64,000 nt of DNA from Oscillatoriophycideae cyanobacterium NC_groundwater_1537_Pr4_S-0.65um_50_18 (GTDB lineage Bacteria; Cyanobacteriota; Cyanobacteriia; Elainellales; Elainellaceae), in contig JACQYI010000009.1 of assembly GCA_016208305.1 (NCBI GenBank), forward strand, positions 124,001 through 188,000. Reading direction: 5' to 3'. Below the pieces are notes generated by a model that worked only from the letters and a program-made list of their open reading frames with translations, was not told the DNA's origin and ran no database searches. Positions within the stretch are counted from its first letter, which is position 1; each line of letters starts with the position of its first letter. A program made the translations under genes and the position numbers. Below are positions 34,564 through 42,869 of this stretch, piece after piece.

Positions 34564-34784
34564 TAAGGCACATTTTCTATCGGTAATGCCACTGCTAGCG
34601 ATTTTCGACCCATTCAGTAGAGCTTGAATGTCTTTCTGCCTCCTCTCACGCAGGAGAGCGTGCCCAAATGGATGGGTTTAGACATCTGCCTGGGTCAGAT
34701 AGGTGAAACGGTGCGAAACTCGACGGATTCTGTGAGATGGCAGGAATATAATTCTAGTGCCCGATTCATTCAGCAAACGAGACA

Positions 34785-35468
34785 ATGCGAATTCTGCTAG
34801 TAGAAGACGATCGCCAATTGGCAGAATCTCTGACTGAAGCGCTTGCAGCGCAGCGGTATAGTGTGGACTTGTCTAGAGATGGGGAGTCAGCCTGGGACAA
34901 AACCCAAGCCTGTGTTTACGACCTCATTGTGTTGGATGTCACCCTACCTAAACTAGATGGCCTTCGCCTCTGTGAGCGGTTGCGCGATCGCGGCTATTCT
35001 TCCCCCATCCTAATGCTGACGGCTAGAGATACCAGCTTGGATAAGGTCATAGGGCTAGATGCAGGAGCCGATGCCTATATGGTCAAGCCGTTTAATTTAC
35101 AGGAGCTACTGGCACAGATTCGAGCCTTGTTGCGTCGTGGCCAGTCGGGTACAAGCCCAATTTTAAGCTGGGGGGAACTGTCGCTCGATCCTGCCAGCTA
35201 TGAAGTCATGTATGGGCGATCACCCATACGCCTGACGCCTAAAGAATTTGCTTTGATGGAGGCTCTACTGCGCTATGGCAAGCGAGTCCTGAGCCGGACT
35301 GCCATTATGGAACAGATCTGGACATGGCAAGAGTCTCCCGAAGAAGACACAATCAAAACCTATATTAAAAATCTACGGGCAAAGCTAAGAGATGCAGGCG
35401 CCCCCAAAGATTTGATCGAAACAGTGCATGGTGTAGGCTATCGATTAAAACCTTTAGATCTAAACTAG
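34785..35468 (+). CDS. OmpR/PhoB family response regulator
   Basis: 227 residues: receiver domain (1-115) and winged-helix DNA-binding domain (about 125-223). The acidic pocket E7-D8-D9, the phospho-acceptor D51 in IVLDVTLPKLDG, the conserved Thr in LMLTARD and the Lys in YMVKPFN are all present, so this is a phosphorylation-competent receiver. The output domain has RLTPKEFALMEALL, the recognition helix in IKTYIKNLRAKL and the closing GVGYRL. No kinase is directly adjacent; the CHASE kinase at 38615-40363 flanks the same transporter and is a plausible partner. Divergent from the amidase. Confidence 0.95.
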   Translation: MRILLVEDDRQLAESLTEALAAQRYSVDLSRDGESAWDKTQACVYDLIVLDVTLPKLDGLRLCERLRDRGYSSPILMLTARDTSLDKVIGLDAGADAYMVKPFNLQELLAQIRALLRRGQSGTSPILSWGELSLDPASYEVMYGRSPIRLTPKEFALMEALLRYGKRVLSRTAIMEQIWTWQESPEEDTIKTYIKNLRAKLRDAGAPKDLIETVHGVGYRLKPLDLN

Positions 35469-35934
35469 AGATAGGATATTAACGCTGTTAAAAGGGTAAA
35501 AATTTTCGTTGCAAGAACTTTGCCTGTGCGGCAAGAAATATCATGCAATTACCGTTAATAGGATATTCAAACGACTCGTTAAGCTAGAAGTCTGTAATCC
35601 ATTTGGATGTTAGATTAGACTCGCTTGAAAACCCATGTCTGGTTTTAGCTCTGTTTTAGCGCTTAGCGTCAGCGTTTCTCTAACGTCCGAGTAACGAACA
35701 TCGCGTTACCGCCAGGGAATGTAGAGAAACCCTGACATTCTCCACGATTTCTCCACGAGAACATCCTTAAAGTTTCTACGCTTACTCTATACGCTGAGTC
35801 CATTAGTTTCGATGCAGGCCACGCAGCAGAGTACAGAAAAGAGATGGCTAGCAGTACAGAATAGAGTACATCAAAATTCTGTATCTTATGATGCAATTTT
35901 AAGCCCAACTCAACTCATTTGTAAAGGGGAATTT
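35469..35934. other. intergenic region before the ABC importer operon
   Basis: 466 bases. No gene; an open frame upstream of 35935 appears to be leader. It has three GTAC words near 35828-35872 (GTACAGAA twice) that could be an operator. No NtcA consensus (GTA-N8-TAC) was seen. Confidence 0.5.
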
Positions 35935-36951
35935 ATGAGAATTCGGAGAAGACAGTTTCTTCACCTGAGCGCCAGTGCCGCAGTCGCGATCGCTGCCCAC
36001 GGCTGTACTCAGCCTCAAGCTTCTAGCTCATCTGCGGTGACTGGCGCAGAAAATCCGGGCAAAATTTCTATTGGATTTTGGCCTGTTGCCGCAGGATTGC
36101 CTCTGTTTATTGCCGAAAAGAAAGGGTACTTCAAAGAGGCCGGATTGGATGTAGAAGTGGTGAAATTTGCCTCGGCTAACCAAGTGGCAGAATCTCTGAT
36201 TGCAGGACGGCTTCAGGGCACCGGAAACGGAGTTGCTAGCGGGGCACTAGGACTCTCAGAAATTGCGTCTCCCGGATTGTTCAAAATCATTGCGGCGAAT
36301 CCCAGCAATGCCGATTACAAGCTAGAGCAAATCATTGTGGCAAAAGACAGCCCGATCCAGTCGATTGCCGATCTGAAAGGTAAGAAAGTCGCGTCTGGGC
36401 CAGGAGCACAAAACCTGGCGATCGCCCAAGCCATTCTATCCAAAGCTGGAATCAGCGATCCGCAAGTGCAGCAACTTGAAATTCGGCAGCATGTCGCCGC
36501 GCTGGAATCCGGTCAAATTGATGCGGCCTACACGTTAGAGCCGACGGGGACGGTGGGTGAAATGAAAGGCATTGCCCGCGTGCTGGAATATGGCGTGGTT
36601 TCCAAATACATTTTGGACAATCCTAAAGCGCCCTGGTTTGGCGGTGCCGCAGCCCTCAGCAGTAAATTCATTCAGCAGTTTCCAGAAGCCACCCAGACCT
36701 ATGTAGAAGCCTACCGTCGCGCCATCGAAGATATCCGCGCCAATCCCGATCAGGTGAGGCAATATCTGGTGGGCTACACGGCGATCGAAGGGGAGTTGGT
36801 TCAGAAAGTTCCTTTGGTCGGCTACACGCTGTACGACGAGTTTAAGCCAGATGATGTGGCCTATTTCCAGAAATTCTTTGACTTCATGACGGATAAACAG
36901 GTGTTTGCCAAACAGGTTGATGTTGCCAGCCTCTTGTACAAGCCTGCGTAG
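35935..36951 (+). CDS. ABC transporter substrate-binding lipoprotein (NMT1/SsuA-like)
   Basis: About 338 residues from ATG 35935 (AGGGGA upstream; the frame is open to 35812). The N-terminus MRIRRRQFLHLSASAAVAIAAHGC combines a twin-arginine-like start with a lipobox ending in Cys, so it is probably a membrane-anchored periplasmic lipoprotein. The mature part is the two-lobed NMT1/THI5-like fold: ISIGFWPVAAGLPLFIAEKKGYFKEAGLDVEVV, QVAESLIAGRLQGTGNG, DLKGKKVASGPGAQNLAIAQAIL, GQIDAAYTLEP. The group carries sulfonates, nitrate, taurine, or thiamine/riboflavin precursors; the ligand is not decidable here. It is first gene of a three-gene importer with the ATPase and permease following. Confidence 0.94.
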   Translation: MRIRRRQFLHLSASAAVAIAAHGCTQPQASSSSAVTGAENPGKISIGFWPVAAGLPLFIAEKKGYFKEAGLDVEVVKFASANQVAESLIAGRLQGTGNGVASGALGLSEIASPGLFKIIAANPSNADYKLEQIIVAKDSPIQSIADLKGKKVASGPGAQNLAIAQAILSKAGISDPQVQQLEIRQHVAALESGQIDAAYTLEPTGTVGEMKGIARVLEYGVVSKYILDNPKAPWFGGAAALSSKFIQQFPEATQTYVEAYRRAIEDIRANPDQVRQYLVGYTAIEGELVQKVPLVGYTLYDEFKPDDVAYFQKFFDFMTDKQVFAKQVDVASLLYKPA

Positions 36952-37010
36952 GATTGGCGTTGCTGATTTCTGGCGATGCCAGATTTTGATGAATACTGGG
37001 AGAACCTTTG

Positions 37011-37805
37011 ATGATGATCAACTCTGTAACCACCCCCACGATCGCCCCACCAGAACACTTTATTTCTGTACAGGGGTTGTGCAAGTCGTTTGCAGGGCTA
37101 CCGCTCTACGAAGACTTTAACCTCGATTTGCCTAACAACCAGCTTGTTTCGATTTTTGGCCCCAACGGATGCGGCAAGTCTACCCTGATCAACATGATTA
37201 GCGGCCTGATTCCCATCGATCGTGGGGAGATTCGCATTCACGGCAAACCTATTCGCCGTGCCAAAATCGGCTATGTGTTTCAAAACTACCGAGATTCCAT
37301 GTTTCCCTGGATGAGCGCCTACGATAACATCGCCTATCCGCTGCGGGTCAAAGGCATGGCAGAGCCAGAATGTCGCGATCGCGTCGAACGGCTGATCAGC
37401 ACCTTCAACATCCGGTTGGATCTGAAACGCTACCCTTACAGCTTTTCTGGAGGTCAGCAGCAGTTGGTTTCCATCCTGCGGGCGCTGGTGGCCGATCCAG
37501 AAGTCCTGTTTTTGGATGAACCCTTTTCGGCACTGGACTTTGAAACCACCCTGTTTGTGCGCGATAAGCTTCAGGAAATTTTCATGGCGACCTCTATTCC
37601 CATGTTAATGGTGGTTCACAATCTGGAAGAGGCGGTGTTTTTGGCCGATACAGTGCTGCTGCTCAGCAAGCGCCCCACCCATCTTGTCGAGGCGGTTCCC
37701 TTCACGGTGCCTCGGCCTCGGACACCCGATACGCTCACCTCTCCAGAATTTATTGAGGTCAGCCGTCACTGTTTAGAAATCTTTCGTCAGGAGATGCGGA
37801 AATGA
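37011..37805 (+). CDS. ABC transporter ATP-binding protein (SsuB/TauB/NrtD-like)
   Basis: About 264 residues. Walker A GPNGCGKST near residue 50, Q-loop in YVFQNYRDSMFPWM, signature FSGGQQQ (first residue F rather than L), Walker B VLFLDEPFSALD and the H-switch VVHNLEEAVFLAD. The FPWM after the Q-loop and the C-terminal RPRTPDTLTSPEF segment are typical of the nitrate/sulfonate/bicarbonate family. ATG 37011 is chosen with GGGAGA upstream; TTG 37008 and ATG 37014 are possible. It follows the binding-protein gene and overlaps the permease start by four bases (ATGA), showing translational coupling. Confidence 0.96.
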   Translation: MMINSVTTPTIAPPEHFISVQGLCKSFAGLPLYEDFNLDLPNNQLVSIFGPNGCGKSTLINMISGLIPIDRGEIRIHGKPIRRAKIGYVFQNYRDSMFPWMSAYDNIAYPLRVKGMAEPECRDRVERLISTFNIRLDLKRYPYSFSGGQQQLVSILRALVADPEVLFLDEPFSALDFETTLFVRDKLQEIFMATSIPMLMVVHNLEEAVFLADTVLLLSKRPTHLVEAVPFTVPRPRTPDTLTSPEFIEVSRHCLEIFRQEMRK

Positions 37806-38611
37806 CTGCCTCTAGCGTTCGTTCATCCCAGAATCAAGTTCGACGGTTTCCGTTTGCTCAGGTGGTCGATCGCCTGTTGCCCCTGGTGGGAGTCTTGGTG
37901 CTGTTTGGCGTCTGGTGGCTGATCGCGGTTTCTGGGCTGATCAACCCCGTGTTGCTGCCTACGCCGATCGCCACCTTGGGCACCCTGATCACAGGAATGT
38001 TGACAGGGACGATGTTGCCCGATTTCTTCGCCACCGTGTTACGCACCTTTAGCGCCTTTTTAATGGCGGCTGTGGTCGGCGTTCCGGTAGGGGTGGCCTT
38101 GGGCAGTTCCGAGAAACTCTATCGCAGCATGGAGTTTTTAATTGATTTTTTCCGTTCCACCCCTGCTAGCGCCTTGATTCCCCTATTCATTCTCTTTTTT
38201 GGGGTAAGCGACTTCTCCAAAATTGTGATTGCGGCCTTCAGTGCATTCCTGCTGATTGTGTTTAACAGCGCCTATGGCGTAATTAACGCCAAGCAATCAC
38301 GTATCTTGGCAGCAAAGGTGATGGGAGCCAATCGCTGGCGCGTCTTCAAAGATGTCCTACTCCTGGAAAGCTTGCCTCAAACCTTTATTGGCCTACGGAG
38401 CGGCATCAGCATCTCGCTAGTGATCGTGATTGTGGCCGAGATGTTCATCGGCACCGATCAAGGATTGGGAAAACGCATTATTGATGCCCAGCAGGTGCTT
38501 AACGTCAGCGATATGTACGCCTCGATTCTCGTCACCGGAATTTTGGGATACGTCCTGAATATGCTGTTCTTGATCCTTGAGAAACGGTTTGTTCACTGGA
38601 GCGGTAAATAA
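37802..38611 (+). CDS. ABC transporter permease (SsuC/TauC-like)
   Basis: 269 residues with about six membrane helices. The EAA-type loop that docks to the ATPase reads AAKVMGANRWRVFKDVLLLESLPQ near residues 160-185. The PTPIATL segment after TM1 and FFRSTPASALIPLFILFFGVSDFSKI are typical of the nitrate/taurine/sulfonate permease group. It completes the importer begun at 35935. The stop is only 3 bases from the stop of the convergent histidine kinase, leaving no room for a terminator between them, so the transcripts probably overlap. Confidence 0.96.
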   Translation: MTASSVRSSQNQVRRFPFAQVVDRLLPLVGVLVLFGVWWLIAVSGLINPVLLPTPIATLGTLITGMLTGTMLPDFFATVLRTFSAFLMAAVVGVPVGVALGSSEKLYRSMEFLIDFFRSTPASALIPLFILFFGVSDFSKIVIAAFSAFLLIVFNSAYGVINAKQSRILAAKVMGANRWRVFKDVLLLESLPQTFIGLRSGISISLVIVIVAEMFIGTDQGLGKRIIDAQQVLNVSDMYASILVTGILGYVLNMLFLILEKRFVHWSGK

Positions 38612-38614
38612 GCC

Positions 38615-40363
38615 TTACTCCAATGGCAATTGCACTGTTACCGTTGTGCCCTCTCCGACCTGACTCTCGATCGCCCAATGCCCCTGATGCAGCTCAACGC
38701 AAGCTTTGACCACGGCTAAGCCTAAGCCTGTTCCGGCTACTTCTCCAACATTGCTGCCGCGATAGAAAGGCTCACAGAGGCGGGATTGTTCAGCGGTGGG
38801 AATGCCCAAGCCGCGATCGCTAACTTGGAAAATGGCGAGATTGGAATCGCACCTTAAGCTGAACTGAATTGGGACATCGGGCGGTGAATACTTGGCGGCA
38901 TTCGAGAGTAGGTTTGTGAGGAGCGATCGCAGCAGATTTTTGTCTAGAAAGGCTTTCGTGGGGCCTGTGCTGGCAAACTGAATCGGCTGGCTCGCTTCTA
39001 GCTGTACCTCTTCTAAAATCTGCTGGCAGAGGCTTTCTAGCTCTAGGAGTTCCGGATGAAATTCTAACTTCCCCACCTCTGATCGGGTCAAGGTCAATAA
39101 GTCTGCGATTTGCTGACTCATGCGCTTAGCCGTCAGATGAATTCGCTGAATGTTGGTTTGCTTTTGAGCCTCTGTCAGCCGATCGTGATTGAGTTGCAGA
39201 GACTCACTGGAGAGCAGGATGGTGCTGAGGGGCGTTCGCAATTCATGGGATGCCATTGAGAAAAAGCGAAACCTTAAGTTGCTTAAACTTTGGGTTTGTT
39301 CTAACTCACGATTTAACTGATGCAATACCATGACTAAACCAATAGTTAGCAACAGTCCCGTGACCAAAGTAGCGATCGCGCCATATTGGTTATCAACGGC
39401 ATATTGGCTAGAGGGCGAAAAGGCGATCGACCACTGCCGCTGCCCCACGCTCAAGGTCTGATGGCAATCTTCAGGGGAGGGACAGACCGTTGATTTAATC
39501 CAGATAGGAGGCAATTTACTTTTGAGCGTTGTCACCTGTTTGCGTTCGGCATTATAGCGTCCCAAAAACTGCTCTGTTCGGTCAGCACTGCGATCGTAAA
39601 GGGTGAAATCGATCTCATATTGCAGTCCCTGCAAGGATTCCTCTACGACATCTGAGACGCGAAAGACGCCCAGCAGCACCCCATTAAACCGCTGACGACG
39701 CAGCGTAGGTAAGGCCGGAGTTTGATGATTTTGATAAACCGGGAGGAACATCAAAAACCCAAACTGATCGCGGTTTTCCTGCACCAGCCGAATTCGCCCA
39801 GTCGCAGTAATATCGCCTGTGTCTCTCGCCTGAGCGATCGCAGTGGCGCGGGTGACATTAGAGTGCAGGTCATACCCCAACGCCGATTCGTTCCTCAAGA
39901 ACGGCTCTACATAAGTCACCGGAACATAGTAGGGGCGCTGAGCCGCTCTGATTAAGCTGCCATCTCCCCCTAGCTCGGTAATTTTGAAGCCAGAATAGCC
40001 TTCAGACTGCACTTTTTGCTCATAGGCCAGCCGATCGGTTTGCTGTACCAACGGTGCCCATTCCAGCGCCTGAATGCCAGAGTAGGTCTGGAGCGATCGC
40101 CCCACAAAGCTCGCGAAAGTGGGACGGTTGACAGGCGATTGCTCCGCAGCATAATAATCGCCCAAGAAGGCTAACAGATCGCTGTATCGGTTCAGACTCC
40201 GCTGGAGGGCAGTCGCTAAATTCTCAATCTGCCGTTGGAAGCGGTATTGCCGATTAGACACCTCCCACCGACTCACGAGTGCGGTCGCTAAAACCGTCAA
40301 TCCGATGCCTACACTGAGGGTCAACCCCAGTGCGGCTCGACGATGTAGAAAAGCTTTTGGCAT
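38615..40363 (-). CDS. CHASE-domain sensor histidine kinase
   Basis: 582 residues. TM1 (about 12-31) and TM2 (about 325-347) bracket an extracytoplasmic CHASE domain (about 75-250; FASFVGRSLQTYSGIQALEWAPLV, YVEPFLRNESALGYDL, a characteristic CHASE pair) that would bind a small ligand. The cytoplasmic part has the H-box SMASHELRTPLS, N-box LLTNLLSNAAKYS, G1 DRGLGIPT and G2 GTGLGLAVV. All catalytic motifs are intact. No response regulator is fused. It is convergent with the ABC importer with 3 bases between stops. The OmpR-type regulator 3 kb away may be its partner. The ligand is unknown; amides or the importer substrate are speculative candidates. Confidence 0.95.
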   Translation of the reverse strand: MPKAFLHRRAALGLTLSVGIGLTVLATALVSRWEVSNRQYRFQRQIENLATALQRSLNRYSDLLAFLGDYYAAEQSPVNRPTFASFVGRSLQTYSGIQALEWAPLVQQTDRLAYEQKVQSEGYSGFKITELGGDGSLIRAAQRPYYVPVTYVEPFLRNESALGYDLHSNVTRATAIAQARDTGDITATGRIRLVQENRDQFGFLMFLPVYQNHQTPALPTLRRQRFNGVLLGVFRVSDVVEESLQGLQYEIDFTLYDRSADRTEQFLGRYNAERKQVTTLKSKLPPIWIKSTVCPSPEDCHQTLSVGQRQWSIAFSPSSQYAVDNQYGAIATLVTGLLLTIGLVMVLHQLNRELEQTQSLSNLRFRFFSMASHELRTPLSTILLSSESLQLNHDRLTEAQKQTNIQRIHLTAKRMSQQIADLLTLTRSEVGKLEFHPELLELESLCQQILEEVQLEASQPIQFASTGPTKAFLDKNLLRSLLTNLLSNAAKYSPPDVPIQFSLRCDSNLAIFQVSDRGLGIPTAEQSRLCEPFYRGSNVGEVAGTGLGLAVVKACVELHQGHWAIESQVGEGTTVTVQLPLE

Positions 40364-40454
40364 CCTGATTTTGAACTAGCGCTTCAGATCCAGTAGCCGC
40401 ATAATACACTGCCTGAGCCATGCGTGAACCATGCCTGAACCAAGCAAGCCGCTT

Positions 40455-42020
40455 CTATTTCATCCGATCTTTCAAGTGGTCGCCCACCCGTAACGCATTG
40501 GCGATAATGGTTAGCGTTGGATTAACACCAGAATTGGACGGGAAGAAGCCACCATCCACGACATAGAGGTTATCGATATCATGGGTGCGGCAGTTCAAAT
40601 CGAGGACTGACGTTGTGGGGTCTTCGCCAAAGCGACAGGTGCCACATTGATGCCCTACAGCCTGCAAGGGAATGCTGTTACGGGGGTAGATCCCCATTGG
40701 AACAATGTGAGACTGCGTTGAGTGATCGATCGCCTTTAAGACCTGCATCCATCGCTGAATCAAGCGATCGTGGGGCTTTGTATTGTTCGGTTTGTATTCC
40801 AGGCAGACCTTATCACCCATCACGCGAACCCGATTGTTAGCATCAGGTAAATCTTCCGATTGCAGCCACCATCCCGTTGAATGGCTGGCAATTTGATCGA
40901 GTCCAAACCCCGGAACCAGTTTGACAAGCGGCGCTAAGACAGCGGGTGCTTCAGCCGGAATCATCTCACCTAAAACATTGCCCGTATTTTGCACTTGCCC
41001 CATCGGATAGGGAAAGTCTGGCTCTCCCCAGTAGAAATCATTGATGGCGATCGTCTTTTGATAGACTGCAGGATTGGGCTGAGCATTGATCGCCAGGATC
41101 GCCGTTGCCAGATGCTTCATAAAGTTACGCCCGACCTGATCTGAGCGATTGGCCAGACCGTTAGGATGCTGATCATTGGCCGATCGCAGCAGCAGCAGGG
41201 CAGAGTTGATCGCGCCACAGGCCACTACCACAATATCGCTAGCGAACAAGTGCGATCGCCCCTCCATTTCTACGGCAACTGCCGTTACTTCTCGCCCGGA
41301 CGGGCTGGTCTGTAGCCCCACCACCTGAGCCGCAGTGATTAACGTTACGTTGGGGTGTTGTTGCGCCAGTCGCATAGCACTGACCTCAGCATCGGCTTTG
41401 GCCTGAACGAGGCAAGGAAAGCCATCGCAGGTGTTGCAGCGAATGCAGGGGCTGGCCGGGTTGGATTCATCCAGCTTGATCCCCAGCGGCAAATGAAACG
41501 GCCGCAGTCCGTGATGCTGGAAACCCTCACAAAACTCTTGCATCCGGGGTTCGTGGCTGACAGGCGGATGGGGATAGCCTTGGCTGCGAGGCGGTTCGAT
41601 CGGGTCTTCGCCCTGTAACCCATGCACGCTATAAAGGCTCTCGGCTTCGGTGTAATAAGGCTCAAAATCCTCATACTTGAGCGGCCAAGCCGGAGAAACG
41701 CCATCCTGGTGAGAGACAGCATCAAAGTCCTGTTGCCGCAGCCGCAGCAGCGCCGCCCCGTAAACCTTCGTATTGCCCCCGACCCAGTAGCCTGTACCCG
41801 GACGAAAAGGCCGCCCTTGGCGATCGTACCAAGACTCATGGGTGTGGTAGCGTTCTTTCTGATAAACCTCCTTGGCATCCCAATTCGCCTTTTCACGCGG
41901 CAAGAAACCGCCCCGCTCCAAGATTAGAATCTGCTTGCCTGTCGCAGCCAGTTTGTAGGCCAGCGTGCCGCCGCCCGCTCCTGTTCCAATGATGATGACA
42001 TCGTAATGCTGTGGGGTCAT
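40455..42020 (-). CDS. GMC family oxidoreductase
   Basis: 521 residues. The FAD-binding dinucleotide motif is at the N-terminus (DVIIIGTGAGGGTLAYKLA), GMC signature 1 region follows (GTGYWVGGNTKVYGAALLR), and the C-terminal catalytic segment (HQCGTCRFGEDPTTSVLD...LYVVDGGFFPSNSGVNPTLTIIANA) supplies the active-site His and Asn. CIRCNTCDGFPC near residues 192-203 is a Cys group common in bacterial GMC members but absent from glucose and choline oxidases. It probably oxidises an alcohol or sugar; the acceptor is unknown. No signal peptide. Last of a four-gene operon, 33 bases after the aquaporin gene. Confidence 0.94.
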   Translation of the reverse strand: MTPQHYDVIIIGTGAGGGTLAYKLAATGKQILILERGGFLPREKANWDAKEVYQKERYHTHESWYDRQGRPFRPGTGYWVGGNTKVYGAALLRLRQQDFDAVSHQDGVSPAWPLKYEDFEPYYTEAESLYSVHGLQGEDPIEPPRSQGYPHPPVSHEPRMQEFCEGFQHHGLRPFHLPLGIKLDESNPASPCIRCNTCDGFPCLVQAKADAEVSAMRLAQQHPNVTLITAAQVVGLQTSPSGREVTAVAVEMEGRSHLFASDIVVVACGAINSALLLLRSANDQHPNGLANRSDQVGRNFMKHLATAILAINAQPNPAVYQKTIAINDFYWGEPDFPYPMGQVQNTGNVLGEMIPAEAPAVLAPLVKLVPGFGLDQIASHSTGWWLQSEDLPDANNRVRVMGDKVCLEYKPNNTKPHDRLIQRWMQVLKAIDHSTQSHIVPMGIYPRNSIPLQAVGHQCGTCRFGEDPTTSVLDLNCRTHDIDNLYVVDGGFFPSNSGVNPTLTIIANALRVGDHLKDRMK

Positions 42021-42053
42021 AGATAAATTCCTGGGGTATGAACTTTATTGCAT

Positions 42054-42869
42054 TTATTGCAGCAGGCGATCGCTCAAATCAAATTCACTCTGACGCTGAT
42101 AGTCGCAGTGAAAAATACAGCGCTTGTGAGTATGGTGATTGAGCTTGGCGCACTTGACGGCATGCCGACCCAAGCGAGATTGATAAAGGGCAGCCGCAAA
42201 AAACATGCCCGTTAGCGGAGCCACCACATAGAGCGGAAAAGCGGTCCAGATTTGGGCGGGCAAGGCAGAGGCCAAACTCCGGGCAGGATTCATGCCAAAC
42301 CCAGAAAGGGGCGCTTCTAGAAAGACGTAGAGCATCACCAAACCTCCAGCAAACCCACCCGTGTAGGGACTGAGTTTCCGGCTGTTGCTGGTGAGCAAAA
42401 CCATCATCATCATGATGAATGCAATGGTTAACTCACCCAAGAGAGCCGCAATCCAGCCGAGTTGCCCCGGCACTGTGACAATGTAATTAATCGGAGGTTG
42501 CGTAAAGATATTACCCAAGAGCAGCATGACCAAGACAACGCCTGCCAACCCTCCCAAACACTGAAACAGAACATAAAAAATTGCATCTAGACGATCGATC
42601 TTGCCTAAACGGTAGAAGGTCAGCGTAACTGCCGGATTGAGATGGGCACCAGACTGCTTGCCCCAAGGCGAATAAATCAGAGATGCTGCCGTCACCCCCA
42701 TCGCGATGCCGATTAGCAGTCGGCGGAGATCTGCGTTAGGAATAACTTGATGAACGGGCGAACCTGGATATTCAAACAAACAGGTAAACATGCCCGCTGA
42801 AACCATGAACAGACCCAGTTCGGCAGCCTCCATCAGGTATTCTGGCCAATGCTGCTTAAAGGTTTCCAC
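42054..42869 (-). CDS. aquaporin / MIP family channel
   Basis: About 271 residues with six membrane helices and both NPA boxes intact: [10 protein letters not shown] and GFGMNPARS. The residue patterns do not let me separate water from glycerol specificity. I favour the GTG start at 42869, since GGGAGG lies five bases upstream and the overlap with the glucosidase stop shrinks to 14 bases; the alternative ATG at 42899 would overlap by 44. The C-terminus is unusual, with a His/Cys cluster ([19 protein letters not shown]) that could bind metal. It is third in the SDR-glucosidase-MIP-GMC operon, which suggests transport of a small polyol or osmotic adjustment. Confidence 0.94.
   Translation of the reverse strand: METFKQHWPEYLMEAAELGLFMVSAGMFTCLFEYPGSPVHQVIPNADLRRLLIGIAMGVTAASLIYSPWGKQSGAHLNPAVTLTFYRLGKIDRLDAIFYVLFQCLGGLAGVVLVMLLLGNIFTQPPINYIVTVPGQLGWIAALLGELTIAFIMMMMVLLTSNSRKLSPYTGGFAGGLVMLYVFLEAPLSGFGMNPARSLASALPAQIWTAFPLYVVAPLTGMFFAAALYQSRLGRHAVKCAKLNHHTHKRCIFHCDYQRQSEFDLSDRLLQ

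Noticed and set aside
35825-35875. NtcA site before the ABC importer
   Set aside because: The GTAC words give TAC-N8-GTA and GTA-N10-TAC, not the required GTA-N8-TAC.
41345-41896. 183-residue minus-strand open frame
   Set aside because: Frame-shifted shadow of the GMC oxidoreductase, Arg/Cys-rich without a domain.
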